Shown piece by piece: positions 16,170 to 24,008 of a DNA stretch of 64,000 bases. A program made the translations under genes and the position numbers. Position 1 is the stretch's first letter, and each line of letters opens with the position of its first letter. A model generated the notes under the pieces. It was not told the DNA's origin. It saw nothing but the letters and a program-made list of their open reading frames with translations, and made no database searches. Source of the stretch: a virus; the IMG/VR virus record IMGVR_UViG_3300042503_001430, positions 1-64,000 of that record; one strand, given 5' to 3'.

Positions 16170-16838
16170 ATGAAGCTGTCGCAAGAAACCATTAGAATTT
16201 TGAAGAACTTCTCTGAGATCAATACCACCATTCTTATTCGTCGTGGTAATAATATCGTCACCGTAGACGCATCGAAGCGCATTCTTGCTGATGCAAAATT
16301 ACCTGAGAGCTTACCGAACGATTTTGCAATTCATGATCTTAACAGTCTTTTGACTGTATCTTCGCTTTTCGATAATCCTGATTTCGATTTCAAGAGCGAT
16401 AAGGTTGTTATCAAGAACAACCACCGATCAGTAAATTACTGTTACGCAGATCCTTCTGTGGTGCAAGATGCTGCGCCTCTTCGTCAGAAGATTCCTAACA
16501 TGTTCAAAGATGATGCGGTTGTAGAGAAATTCACTTTGAGTGAAGAAGATTTGAAGAGTCTTCGTCAAGCTGCAACGGTGATGCATCTCCCGTACATTAG
16601 TTTTATTGGTGATTCTTCTGGTGTTAAGGTTGTTGCACAAGACGTATCGAACGATACTTTGGGTAACTTCACACTTCAGATTTCAGATGCCGCAGCGAAG
16701 AAGTTTCAACATAACCTTCTTCTCGATAATCTTCGGGTTTTGCCTGGAACGTATGAGGTCAGTGTAAGTCCGACTATTACACATTTCTCAAACAAGAATA
16801 CTCCTCTTGAGTATTGGATTGTGATGGAATCGGTATAA
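16170..16838 (+). CDS. 45: gp45, sliding clamp
   Basis: 222 residues (T4 gp45 is 228). The N-terminus MKLSQETIRILKNFSEINTT matches T4 MKLSKDTTALLKNFATINS, and IHDLNSLLTVSSLF matches IYDLNGFLGILSLV. It is the trimeric DNA polymerase clamp and, in T4, the activator of late transcription with gp55 and gp33. It starts the 45-44-62-regA replication cluster in T4 order. An upstream TTG (16158) is in frame, but ATG 16170 has the ribosome-binding site GAGG and the conserved N-terminus. Confidence 0.95.
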   Translation: MKLSQETIRILKNFSEINTTILIRRGNNIVTVDASKRILADAKLPESLPNDFAIHDLNSLLTVSSLFDNPDFDFKSDKVVIKNNHRSVNYCYADPSVVQDAAPLRQKIPNMFKDDAVVEKFTLSEEDLKSLRQAATVMHLPYISFIGDSSGVKVVAQDVSNDTLGNFTLQISDAAAKKFQHNLLLDNLRVLPGTYEVSVSPTITHFSNKNTPLEYWIVMESV

Positions 16839-16858
16839 CCGATCTGTCTCTATCTTGA

Positions 16859-16887
16859 GCCCGAAGAGTGCAATACTCTTCGGGTGT
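16859..16887 (+). terminator. Hairpin after gene 45 (attenuator or weak terminator)
   Basis: A perfect 10-bp stem CCCGAAGAGT/ACTCTTCGGG with a five-base loop is followed by a weak U tract (TGTTTG). It could reduce transcription from 45 into 44, giving more clamp than loader. Confidence 0.7.
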
Positions 16888-16916
16888 TTGTGAATGATGT
16901 AATTGATTATGGTATT

Positions 16917-17864
16917 ATGCAACAACGTGAACATATTTTGTGGGTTGAGAAGTATCGTCCTAAGACCATTGATGAGTGTATCTTACCCAACAATCTCAAA
17001 TCGATCTTCAAGGGTATTGTAGCTTCTGGCGAAATACCTCATCTTCTTTTGTGTGGTTCTGCTGGTACTGGTAAGACTACGGTTGCACGAGCACTTTGTA
17101 ATGAGCTTGATGCAACCTACATCTTGATCAATGCTTCTGACGATAGAAATATTGACACACTCAGAAATACCGTAAAGCAGTTTGCTTCTGCGATTTCATT
17201 TGATGGTAAGCGTCGAGTTGTCATTCTTGACGAGGCAGATTACTTGAATCCGCAGAGTTTTCAACCTGCACTTCGTAGTGTCATGGAAGAATTCTCAAAG
17301 AACTGTTCGTTCATTCTTACCTGTAACTACAAGAACAAGTTGATCGAACCGATTCATTCTCGGTGTGCAGTCAAAGAGTTCAAGATCAGTAAAGATGACA
17401 AGAAGGTAATCATAGAGCAAATCTACAAGAGAGTTGCAAAGATTCTTGAGACTGAAGAGATTCAGTTTGATGGTAAGGTTCTTGCGAATGTTGTCGTGAA
17501 GTACTTTCCTGATTTTCGTCGAATCTTGAATGAGCTTCAGTCATTCAGTAAAGCTAATGGTAAGATTGATGAGGGTATTCTCTCGTTCGCTGGTGAGATT
17601 AATGTCAACAAGCTGTACCTTGCACTGAAAGCGAAGAAGTTTGGTGATGTTCGTGAGTGGGTTGTTGAGAATGTCGATAATGATCCATCACGTGTGTATC
17701 GCAAGTTGTATGATGGTTTGAAAGATCATCTGAAGCCGACTTCTGTGCCACAAGCAATCTTGCATATTGCAGACTACCAGTACAAGTCTGCATTCAGTAT
17801 GGACACAGAGATCAATCTTTTAGCATGTCTCATCGAGATAATGGTGAATTGTGAGTTCGCATAA
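16917..17864 (+). CDS. 44: gp44, clamp-loader large subunit
   Basis: 315 residues (T4 gp44 is 319). EHILWVEKYRPKTIDECILP matches T4 EHILEQKYRPSTIDECILP. RFC/AAA+ motifs: Walker A GSAGTGKT at 47-54, Walker B VVILDEADYL, the SRC arginine-finger motif (HSRCAVK). It loads gp45 onto primer-template junctions together with gp62. The start was set at ATG 16917 by homology; an upstream in-frame GTG lies inside the preceding hairpin. Confidence 0.95.
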   Translation: MQQREHILWVEKYRPKTIDECILPNNLKSIFKGIVASGEIPHLLLCGSAGTGKTTVARALCNELDATYILINASDDRNIDTLRNTVKQFASAISFDGKRRVVILDEADYLNPQSFQPALRSVMEEFSKNCSFILTCNYKNKLIEPIHSRCAVKEFKISKDDKKVIIEQIYKRVAKILETEEIQFDGKVLANVVVKYFPDFRRILNELQSFSKANGKIDEGILSFAGEINVNKLYLALKAKKFGDVREWVVENVDNDPSRVYRKLYDGLKDHLKPTSVPQAILHIADYQYKSAFSMDTEINLLACLIEIMVNCEFA

Positions 17865-18258
17865 GATCAGTGTATTTGATTTCTTGAAAGACCTTGCAGA
17901 GCAGAAGAAAGATATTCTGACAGAAGAGAACGAGTCGCAGTATTCGCCATACATAGTCAACCGATTCTTGTCGATGAACCAGACGACGATTATGTATGCG
18001 AATGAGATGAACACTCGCCACTTTCTGCCGAAGCGATTGCAGTACGATTACTATCTTCACTCAATCAAGAAAGAGAGACGCTTCTTCAAGTACGTGAAAG
18101 AAGATGAGCAAGCGAATCTCGATCTCATCAAAGAGTATTTTGGATACAGTAAGCTTCGTGCGAAAGAAGCATTGTCGATTCTTTCTGCTGAAGACATCGA
18201 GTACATGAAGAATAAGTTGAACAAGGGTGGTCACAATGCAAAGAGAAAAAAAGCATGA
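17851..18258 (+). CDS. 62: gp62, clamp-loader small subunit
   Basis: 135 residues, shorter than T4 gp62 (187) but like the compact versions in marine T4-like phages: a YSPYIVNRFLSMNQTTIMYANEM-type segment (shown in part, PYIVNRFLS), LQYDYYLHSIKK and EYFGYSKLRAKEALSILS. It starts with GTG inside the last codons of gene 44, the same overlap seen in other T4-like genomes. Confidence 0.87.
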   Translation: MSSHKISVFDFLKDLAEQKKDILTEENESQYSPYIVNRFLSMNQTTIMYANEMNTRHFLPKRLQYDYYLHSIKKERRFFKYVKEDEQANLDLIKEYFGYSKLRAKEALSILSAEDIEYMKNKLNKGGHNAKRKKA

Positions 18259-18442
18259 TGACTCTTTTGAAGAGCTTCTAAGAGTATCACGTGAACTTTC
18301 AGCACTGATCGAAGACAACAATCAGAACATACGTGATTGCTATCGCACCCTGAAACAGATTGAGCAGGTCATTTGCCCACCAAAGGGAAATCTTTTCGTT
18401 CGTGCAATTCGCAAATTGCTAAATAAATGTATGCGGCTGTAA
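18236..18442 (+). CDS. Hypothetical small coiled-coil protein
   Basis: 68 residues, starting inside the end of gene 62. A heptad-like helix (FEELLRVSRELSALIEDNN) is followed by a second helix and a basic C-terminus. No family recognised. It is translated between 62 and regA. Confidence 0.6.
   Translation: MQREKKHDDSFEELLRVSRELSALIEDNNQNIRDCYRTLKQIEQVICPPKGNLFVRAIRKLLNKCMRL
18418..18425 (+). promoter_or_regulatory. Late-promoter-like element before regA (GCTAAATA)
   Basis: GCTAAATA lies 40 bases before the regA start and inside the preceding small gene. It matches the core TAAATA, but a late promoter for regA would be unexpected. Confidence 0.35.
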
Positions 18443-18457
18443 TTATTGAGTGCATAT

Positions 18458-18910
18458 ATGTCTAATGTAATAAATGATTTGATTGAAGTGAAGCTGTCGG
18501 CACCTGATGATTTCTTGAAGGTGAAAGAGACACTGACCCGTATTGGGGTTGCATCCAAAAAAGAGAAGACCCTTTATCAGTCTTGCCACATTCTTCACAA
18601 GCGAGACAAAGACACCAAAGAGAGTCGATACTACATCGTGCACTTCAAAGAGCTGTTCAAGCTCGACGGTAAACCAACCACCATCACCGAAGAAGATATA
18701 GCACGACGAAACACGATTGCAAACATTCTTGCTGAGTGGGGTTTGATTTCTCTTGTTGATAAGACGAAGAGTGCACAGCCTGTTGCTAGTATCTCGTCAG
18801 TGAAAATAGTCTCATATAAAGACAAAGGTAATTGGAAACTTGAACCGAAGTACAACATCGGCACCAACAAGAAAACGCCACAAGTTTCTACACCAACCAT
18901 CAAGTCATAA
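18458..18910 (+). CDS. regA: RegA translational repressor
   Basis: 150 residues (T4 RegA is 122). FLKVKETLTRIGVASKKEK is almost identical to T4 FLKVKETLTRMGIANNKDK. LYQSCHILHK, YYIVHFKELFKLDG and WKLEPKYNIG also match. RegA binds initiation regions of early phage mRNAs and represses translation. The C-terminus is extended by a Thr/Ser-rich tail. An in-frame TTG at 18446 is less likely than ATG 18458. Confidence 0.95.
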   Translation: MSNVINDLIEVKLSAPDDFLKVKETLTRIGVASKKEKTLYQSCHILHKRDKDTKESRYYIVHFKELFKLDGKPTTITEEDIARRNTIANILAEWGLISLVDKTKSAQPVASISSVKIVSYKDKGNWKLEPKYNIGTNKKTPQVSTPTIKS

Positions 18911-18914
18911 CCCT

Positions 18915-19415
18915 ATGCTGAAGGTCTACAAGACAGAACCAGAAGCAATCTTGCCTCAGTATGCAACAAAAGACTCTGCATGTTTTGATATTCATGCGTG
19001 TCTGATACCACACACCACGGTCAAGTCACGTTGTTGGAATAATGAAGAAGACCTCGTACACGTCAATGAGTATGGAATTCTTCTCGTTCACCCTATGTCG
19101 AGAGTGTTGATTCCAACTGGATTGATATTCGAGATTCCAAAGAATCATTCTCTCCGCTTGCACCCACGATCTGGACTTGCATTCAAACATGGAATCAACC
19201 TCGCAAATTGTGAGGGGGTCGTAGACGAAGATTACACAGACCAGGTTTACATAGCGATCCATAATACGTCGAACGTAGCGTTCAAGATCAATCATGGAGA
19301 CCGAATCTGTCAGGGTGAATTGGTGTGCGATGCACGTTACCCAATCGCAGAGACCAAAGATAAACCGAAACCGAAGCAGAGTCGCAGTGGTGGTTTTGGA
19401 TCGACTGGCGTTTAA
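18915..19415 (+). CDS. dut: dUTPase
   Basis: 166 residues, trimeric dUTPase family. The five motifs are visible in order: DSACFDIHA, PRSGLAFKHGI, the motif-3 segment NCEGVVDEDYTDQVYIAI (with VVDEDY), GDRICQGEL and the C-terminal RSGGFGSTG. It hydrolyses dUTP to dUMP, preventing uracil incorporation and supplying dTMP synthesis. A dCMP deaminase and a uracil-DNA glycosylase are encoded in the same window. There is an insertion between motifs 1 and 2 (residues about 25-50) compared with short bacterial enzymes. Confidence 0.93.
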   Translation: MLKVYKTEPEAILPQYATKDSACFDIHACLIPHTTVKSRCWNNEEDLVHVNEYGILLVHPMSRVLIPTGLIFEIPKNHSLRLHPRSGLAFKHGINLANCEGVVDEDYTDQVYIAIHNTSNVAFKINHGDRICQGELVCDARYPIAETKDKPKPKQSRSGGFGSTGV

Positions 19416-19435
19416 TCTGAGCGATTTCTAGCACA

Positions 19436-19443
19436 CATAAATG
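19436..19443 (+). promoter_or_regulatory. Variant late promoter before the endolysin gene (CATAAATG)
   Basis: CATAAATG is 39 bases before the endolysin ATG, the usual late-promoter distance. The last base differs from the TAAATA core. Confidence 0.5.
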
Positions 19444-19474
19444 TAGTACACAGAGTCTATTATGAAGATCGTGT

Positions 19475-19918
19475 ATGAACAAAAAGACAAGTCAAGCTGG
19501 TAAGAACCTCATCAAAGAATTCGAAGGCTTTCGTGCAAGAGCGTACTTGTGCCCTGCTAATGTGTGGACGGTCGGATATGGAACCACCAGAATTAATGGA
19601 AACAAAGTCACCGAGGGTACCCAACTCACAACCGAAGAAGCAGACGTATTTCTGGAACAAGACCTCAAGGTGTTTGAAGATGCGGTCAACAAAAATGTGG
19701 ATGTTGAATTAACGCAAAATCAATTTGATGCCCTCGTCGCTTTTGTGTATAATGTGGGTATCGGCAACTTTCAAAAATCCACACTTTTGAAGAATCTCAA
19801 TAGTGGTGACTATGAATCTGCCGCAGAGCAATTTCTGAGGTGGGACAAAGCTGGTGGTAAAAAATTAGCAGGTCTGACTCGCCGACGCAAAGCTGAACAA
19901 AAACTTTTCTTGTCGTAA
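19475..19918 (+). CDS. Endolysin, GH24 lysozyme
   Basis: 147 residues. The GH24 catalytic set reads Glu17 in KEFEGFR, Cys26 in AYLCPANVWT (the usual Asp position, Cys is common in R21-like endolysins) and Thr32, followed by VGYGTT. The C-terminus has the conserved FLRWDKAGGKKLAGLTRRR. It cleaves peptidoglycan at lysis. There is no N-terminal signal-anchor, so a holin should be needed; no clear holin was seen in the window. Spanin genes are at 37.7-38.5 kb. Confidence 0.93.
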   Translation: MNKKTSQAGKNLIKEFEGFRARAYLCPANVWTVGYGTTRINGNKVTEGTQLTTEEADVFLEQDLKVFEDAVNKNVDVELTQNQFDALVAFVYNVGIGNFQKSTLLKNLNSGDYESAAEQFLRWDKAGGKKLAGLTRRRKAEQKLFLS

Positions 19919-19928
19919 GGACTACACT

Positions 19929-20234
19929 ATGGCTATCACGATTACTCGACTCTTAACTGGTGAAGAAATTTTGGGTGAGGTTACTGTTATTGATGAATCG
20001 ACAGTTCGAGTTGATAATCCAACTCTTGTGGGTGCATCACGAAACCCTCAGACGGGCAATATCGACGTGCACATGGCACCATTCAACCCTCTCTCTTCCC
20101 AAACTCACGTTACGCTACGTGTTGAACATGTGTTGTGTCAGTATGAGCCAGTGACTGAAGTTATCAATAAGTACAACTCTATCTTTGGTAGCGGTATCAT
20201 TCTTCCCACAAATAGCGGAATCCAGAGCGTGTAA
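19929..20234 (+). CDS. Conserved phage protein with Sm-like motif (paralogue of 4136-4582)
   Basis: 101 residues. ITRLLTGEEILGEV, then NPTLVGAS, matches the N-terminal pattern of the protein at 4136-4582 (VIKLVSGDEIIGVV ... NPMKVV). It lacks the charged C-terminal third of its paralogue. It starts 10 bases after the endolysin stop. A small beta-barrel fold is inferred; function unknown. Confidence 0.55.
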   Translation: MAITITRLLTGEEILGEVTVIDESTVRVDNPTLVGASRNPQTGNIDVHMAPFNPLSSQTHVTLRVEHVLCQYEPVTEVINKYNSIFGSGIILPTNSGIQSV

Positions 20235-20268
20235 GTTTCACACCTCAATTATCCAAAGTGAGTACAAA

Positions 20269-20297
20269 TTGACACATTCATAATTTTGTGTCATTAT
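20269..20297 (+). promoter_or_regulatory. Promoter/operator region of DNA polymerase gene 43A
   Basis: A perfect TTGACA -35 (20269-20274) and CATTAT (20292-20297) 17 bp apart. The inverted repeat GACACA/TGTGTC (20271-20276 and 20287-20292) overlaps both boxes and could be an operator. The start codon is at 20305. Confidence 0.6.
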
Positions 20298-20304
20298 AGA
20301 AAAC

Positions 20305-21768
20305 ATGTCACATCAAAAGTTCTATACGAATTGCACCTGTGTTGGTAACAACATTTTGTATCGTGGTGTAGAAAACGGCGAGCGTGTCTCAAGAAAGTTC
20401 ACCGTTCAGCCTACCCTATTCTTACCCTCATCGAAACCTACCAAGTACAAGACTCTCGACGGTAGGTATGCTGACAAGATCAAGTTCGGTGACATCGGTG
20501 AAGCTAAAGAGTTCGTGAGGCGGTATGAGGGTGTAGACAACTTCGTATATTTCGGTAACACCAAGTACCACTACGTATATCTCGGCGATGAGTTTCCTGA
20601 GTATGTTGACTATGACATGTCTGAGATAGTCATCGCAAACATCGATATTGAGGTTGCGTCTGAGGGTGGTTTTGCCCCACCTGAAAATCCTACTGAAGAG
20701 GTAATTGCGATAACTGTTGAGAGTAAGGGTACGTATGTCGTTTTTGGCTGTGGTGATTTCACAACTAAAGAAGATTCAATCAAGTACATTCGCTGTAAGA
20801 ATGAAGTTGATTTGTTACAACGCTTCATGGAGCATTGGGAACATATTGCTCCGGATGTTGTAACTGGTTGGAACATTCAGTTCTACGATATACCTTACCT
20901 CGTGAATCGTATCTCGAAGGTGTTTGGTGATAAAGAAGCGAAGCGTCTTTCACCTTGGCGATACCTCTCTACCCGCAAAGCTTACTACAAGGGTCGTCAT
21001 CAAGTCGCTGTTGAGCTTGTGGGTGTATCAACCCTCGACTACATGGAGATGTACCGAAAGTTTCAACCGAAGCAAGAGAGTGAGAAGCTGAACTACATCG
21101 CTTATGTTGAGCTTGGTGAGAAGAAAATCTCATACGAAGAGTACGATTCGCTTCACTCTCTGTACAAGAACAACTACCAGAAGTTCATCGAGTATAACAT
21201 CAAAGACGTAGAGCTTATCAAGAAGCTCGAAGAGAAGCTGAAGCTGATCGAGATGTGTTGTGCACTTGCGTATGATGCACGAGTAAACTTCACTGATGTG
21301 TTTGCACAGGTTCGTATGTGGGACACAATCATTTACAACGATCTCAAGAAGAAAAACATCGTGCTGCCTCGCCTCAGTGATAATGAGAAAGATACCGAGT
21401 ACGCTGGTGCTTACGTTAAAGAGGTGACGCCTGGTATGTATGAGTGGGTCGTTTCGTTCGACTTGAACTCTCTGTACCCAAATCTGATTGCACAGTTCAA
21501 CATCTCACCTGAGTGTTTGGTGACTGACAAGTATCGACAGGTCAATATCAAGTCTCTTCTCAATCGAGAGTTTGATACCTCATCACTGAAGTCTGAAGGT
21601 GTGAGTCTCGCTGCAAATGGTCACTGCTTCAACAATGATCGTATCGGGTTCTTACCCGACATTCTGATGCGAATGTACGAAGACAGAAAGACCTACAAGA
21701 AGAAGATGATCGAAGCGCAGAAAGAGCTTGAGCGTGTCAAAGAAGAGCTTCATCGAAGGGGTCTGTAG
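20305..21768 (+). CDS. 43A: DNA polymerase gp43, N-terminal part (43A: exonuclease and palm)
   Basis: 487 residues, family B. The 3'-5' exonuclease motifs are ExoI DIE (Asp114-Glu116), ExoII with WNIQFYDIPYL and ExoIII YNIKDVELI. Polymerase motif A is DLNSLYP (Asp386). The protein then stops after a charged helix (QKELERVKEELHRRGL) in the fingers region, before motifs B and C. These lie in a separate gene at 22894-24000. Together the two make a complete T4-like polymerase. The break point is similar to the split gp43 known from some Aeromonas T4-like phages. Confidence 0.93.
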   Translation: MSHQKFYTNCTCVGNNILYRGVENGERVSRKFTVQPTLFLPSSKPTKYKTLDGRYADKIKFGDIGEAKEFVRRYEGVDNFVYFGNTKYHYVYLGDEFPEYVDYDMSEIVIANIDIEVASEGGFAPPENPTEEVIAITVESKGTYVVFGCGDFTTKEDSIKYIRCKNEVDLLQRFMEHWEHIAPDVVTGWNIQFYDIPYLVNRISKVFGDKEAKRLSPWRYLSTRKAYYKGRHQVAVELVGVSTLDYMEMYRKFQPKQESEKLNYIAYVELGEKKISYEEYDSLHSLYKNNYQKFIEYNIKDVELIKKLEEKLKLIEMCCALAYDARVNFTDVFAQVRMWDTIIYNDLKKKNIVLPRLSDNEKDTEYAGAYVKEVTPGMYEWVVSFDLNSLYPNLIAQFNISPECLVTDKYRQVNIKSLLNREFDTSSLKSEGVSLAANGHCFNNDRIGFLPDILMRMYEDRKTYKKKMIEAQKELERVKEELHRRGL

Positions 21769-21784
21769 TAAATTTCGGGTTATT

Positions 21785-22399
21785 ATGTTGCGTGTCAAAG
21801 ATTTGCCAAGAAAGGTGCAGAGAAAAGTTGCCATCATCAACAAGGTTCTGTCACGATACCCTACGTTCAGTTTCTCTCTTGAGCAACTGAGAGGTGTTGA
21901 GGATATAAACTACAAGATGTTTCTTGAGTTTGTAGAGCAGCCGCACATCATAGGTGGTAAACCTCGTGTACATACGATTAAGTATGAGCACCTGATTTAT
22001 AGGGGGTTCAACACAAAGTCTGACTTGTATGACACCACACTATACCTTGCAATTTTCAGAAATGTTCGAACGAACATGATTCATCCCAAGATCGGTACCA
22101 CCAAATCATACAAAGCTAAGAACCGTTTCTACAAAACATCTAAGCTGTGGCAGTTCTGTGGGTTCTTGTGGTGTAAGACCGGACCACGAAATGAGATTCT
22201 TGCTATTGAGAAACAACTCAAACAGCTTATTCGACGCCATGATATTGCAGCAAAAGATGTGATCGACTTCAATTTTGGTGGGCAAACAGAGCTTATGATT
22301 CCATCGGTCGATATATCACATATCATATGGGATGAAATTCGCCGCATCTTCAACAATCACAACTTTGAAGACCTGAATTATCACGAATGTTCTTTATGA
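21785..22399 (+). CDS. Putative GIY-YIG/T5orf172-like nuclease inserted in the polymerase locus
   Basis: 204 residues. The central segment LYLAIFRNVRTN ... HPKIGTTKSYKAKNRF ... NEILAIEKQLKQLIRR resembles the T5orf172 branch of GIY-YIG nucleases: a GIY-like strand (LYLAIF), a KIG in place of YIG, a following Arg and a catalytic-type Glu in AIEKQL. The gene lies exactly between the two polymerase halves, the place where homing endonucleases are found in other split gp43 loci. The family call is tentative. It ends with an ATGA overlap with the dCMP deaminase gene. Confidence 0.5.
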   Translation: MLRVKDLPRKVQRKVAIINKVLSRYPTFSFSLEQLRGVEDINYKMFLEFVEQPHIIGGKPRVHTIKYEHLIYRGFNTKSDLYDTTLYLAIFRNVRTNMIHPKIGTTKSYKAKNRFYKTSKLWQFCGFLWCKTGPRNEILAIEKQLKQLIRRHDIAAKDVIDFNFGGQTELMIPSVDISHIIWDEIRRIFNNHNFEDLNYHECSL

Positions 22400-22884
22400 G
22401 TATAAGCTGGCACCAATACTTCATGGGTATTGCTCTTCTCGCTGCACAGAGAAGTAAAGACCCAAGTACACAGGTCGGTTCGTGTATTGTGACACCCGAC
22501 AACAGAGTTATTGGCATAGGGTGGAACGGTATGCCGAAATGCTCTCACTGGTTGAATAACGATTCACTCTTGCCGTGGGGTAAAGAGTCCGAGAATCCAT
22601 TAGAGAACAAGTACATGTATGTTGTGCACTCTGAGCCAAATGCGATCTTTCATGCTTCAGAAAGTGTTAGAGGTTGCACGATGTATTTGACGTGGTTTCC
22701 ATGTAGTGAGTGTGCGAAAGCAATCGTGCAATCTGGAATATCGAAGCTCGTTTACCTCCACGAACATACGACTGATCGCTATCGAGAGAGTATGGAAGGT
22801 GCTCGCATCATGTTTGATTCTTCTGGCGTGGCTTACGAAAAATACTCTCACAATAAAGATGACATTCTTCTCAAATTCGAGTAG
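22396..22884 (+). CDS. cd: dCMP deaminase
   Basis: 162 residues. Zinc-dependent cytidine/deoxycytidylate deaminase motifs: HSEPNAIFHA (HxE) and WFPCSECAKAI (PCxxC). The N-terminus SWHQYFMGIALLAAQRSKDPSTQVG is typical of dCMP deaminases (only the SKDPSTQVG core is needed for recognition). It makes dUMP for thymidylate synthesis. Translation is probably coupled to the upstream gene through ATGA; an ATG at 22387 is also in frame. Its location between the polymerase halves is unusual. Confidence 0.92.
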   Translation: MSISWHQYFMGIALLAAQRSKDPSTQVGSCIVTPDNRVIGIGWNGMPKCSHWLNNDSLLPWGKESENPLENKYMYVVHSEPNAIFHASESVRGCTMYLTWFPCSECAKAIVQSGISKLVYLHEHTTDRYRESMEGARIMFDSSGVAYEKYSHNKDDILLKFE

Positions 22885-22893
22885 ACTACAAAC

Positions 22894-24000
22894 ATGCAAG
22901 ATTTGTCAAAACTCTCTGATGCTGAGTTAAAAGCATACGCTCGAAAACTATCATTCGATATTTCGAAGTACCACAACTTTCAGTTGACCAAAAAGATTCA
23001 GTTGAACTCAGCGTATGGTGCGATGGGTAATCAGTACTTTCGTTTCTATGATATTCGACTTGCAGAAGCGGTGACACTTTCTGGTCAGCTTGTCATTCAG
23101 TGGATTGCAAAAGACATCAACGCATATCTGAACAATCTGCTCAAAACATCATCGGTCGATTATGTTATTGCTATCGACACTGACTCGATTTACCTCAACC
23201 TCAAGAATCTCGTCACGACTGCGTATGGTGACAAGCTACCTGATGACAAAATCAAGATCGTAGACTTTCTCGATAAGGTTGCAAACACCAAGATTCAATC
23301 AATCATTGACAAGAGCTGCAAAGACCTTCGTGAATATCTGAACGCTCGCTCTCAGAAGATGCAAATGAAGCGTGAGTCAATCGCAGACAAAGCAATCTGG
23401 ACTGCAAAGAAGCGGTATATTCTTAACGTGTATGACAATGAGGGTGTGAGATATGAGACGCCGAAGCTCAAAATCCAAGGTATTGAAGCGGTCAAGTCGT
23501 CAACGCCAGAGGTTTGTCGCCAGAAAATTAAAGACGCAATCAACATCATCTTGACGAAATCGCAGACTGAGTTGCATCAGTACATCGATGGGTTCAAGTC
23601 TGAGTTTAAGAGTCTCAGTCCAGAGACGGTTGCGTTTCCTCGTGGGTGTAACGGAATATCTACCTACGCAGATAACAAAACCATTTTTGGTAAGGGTACT
23701 CCAATCCATGTGCGAGGTGCACTTGTCTACAACAAGTTAATCAAAGAAAAGAAGCTTGAGAAAAAATACCCTTGCATCCAAGAAGGTGACAAGATAAAAT
23801 TCTTGTACTTGAAGACACCGAATCACATTCAGCAAAATGTTATCACGATGTCAGAAAATGGTTTGCCACAAGAGTTGAACCTTCACAAGTACGTAGACTA
23901 CGAGCTTCAGTTCGAAAAAACTTTCTTGGACCCACTCAAGATTATTCTCGATGCGATAAATTGGTCTACCAAGAAAACGATGAGCTTTGACGATTTATAG
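22894..24000 (+). CDS. 43B: DNA polymerase gp43, C-terminal part (43B: fingers/palm/thumb)
   Basis: 368 residues. It begins with a helix (KLSDAELKAYARKLS) and continues into polymerase motif B KIQLNSAYG (34-42) and motif C DTDS (Asp95, Asp97), then the thumb. It starts with its own ATG, so the two parts must assemble as separate chains. The 1.1-kb gap to 43A is almost filled by two genes, leaving no room for a group I intron core, so splicing is unlikely. The C-terminal SFDDL may be a reduced clamp-binding tail. Confidence 0.93.
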   Translation: MQDLSKLSDAELKAYARKLSFDISKYHNFQLTKKIQLNSAYGAMGNQYFRFYDIRLAEAVTLSGQLVIQWIAKDINAYLNNLLKTSSVDYVIAIDTDSIYLNLKNLVTTAYGDKLPDDKIKIVDFLDKVANTKIQSIIDKSCKDLREYLNARSQKMQMKRESIADKAIWTAKKRYILNVYDNEGVRYETPKLKIQGIEAVKSSTPEVCRQKIKDAINIILTKSQTELHQYIDGFKSEFKSLSPETVAFPRGCNGISTYADNKTIFGKGTPIHVRGALVYNKLIKEKKLEKKYPCIQEGDKIKFLYLKTPNHIQQNVITMSENGLPQELNLHKYVDYELQFEKTFLDPLKIILDAINWSTKKTMSFDDL

Positions 24001-24008
24001 GAGACAGT

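Noticed and set aside
21769-22893. Group I intron in the DNA polymerase gene
   Set aside because: The gap between the polymerase halves is almost filled by two overlapping ORFs, each half has its own start or stop codon, and no P7/P3-type core sequence was seen. A split gene is the better reading.
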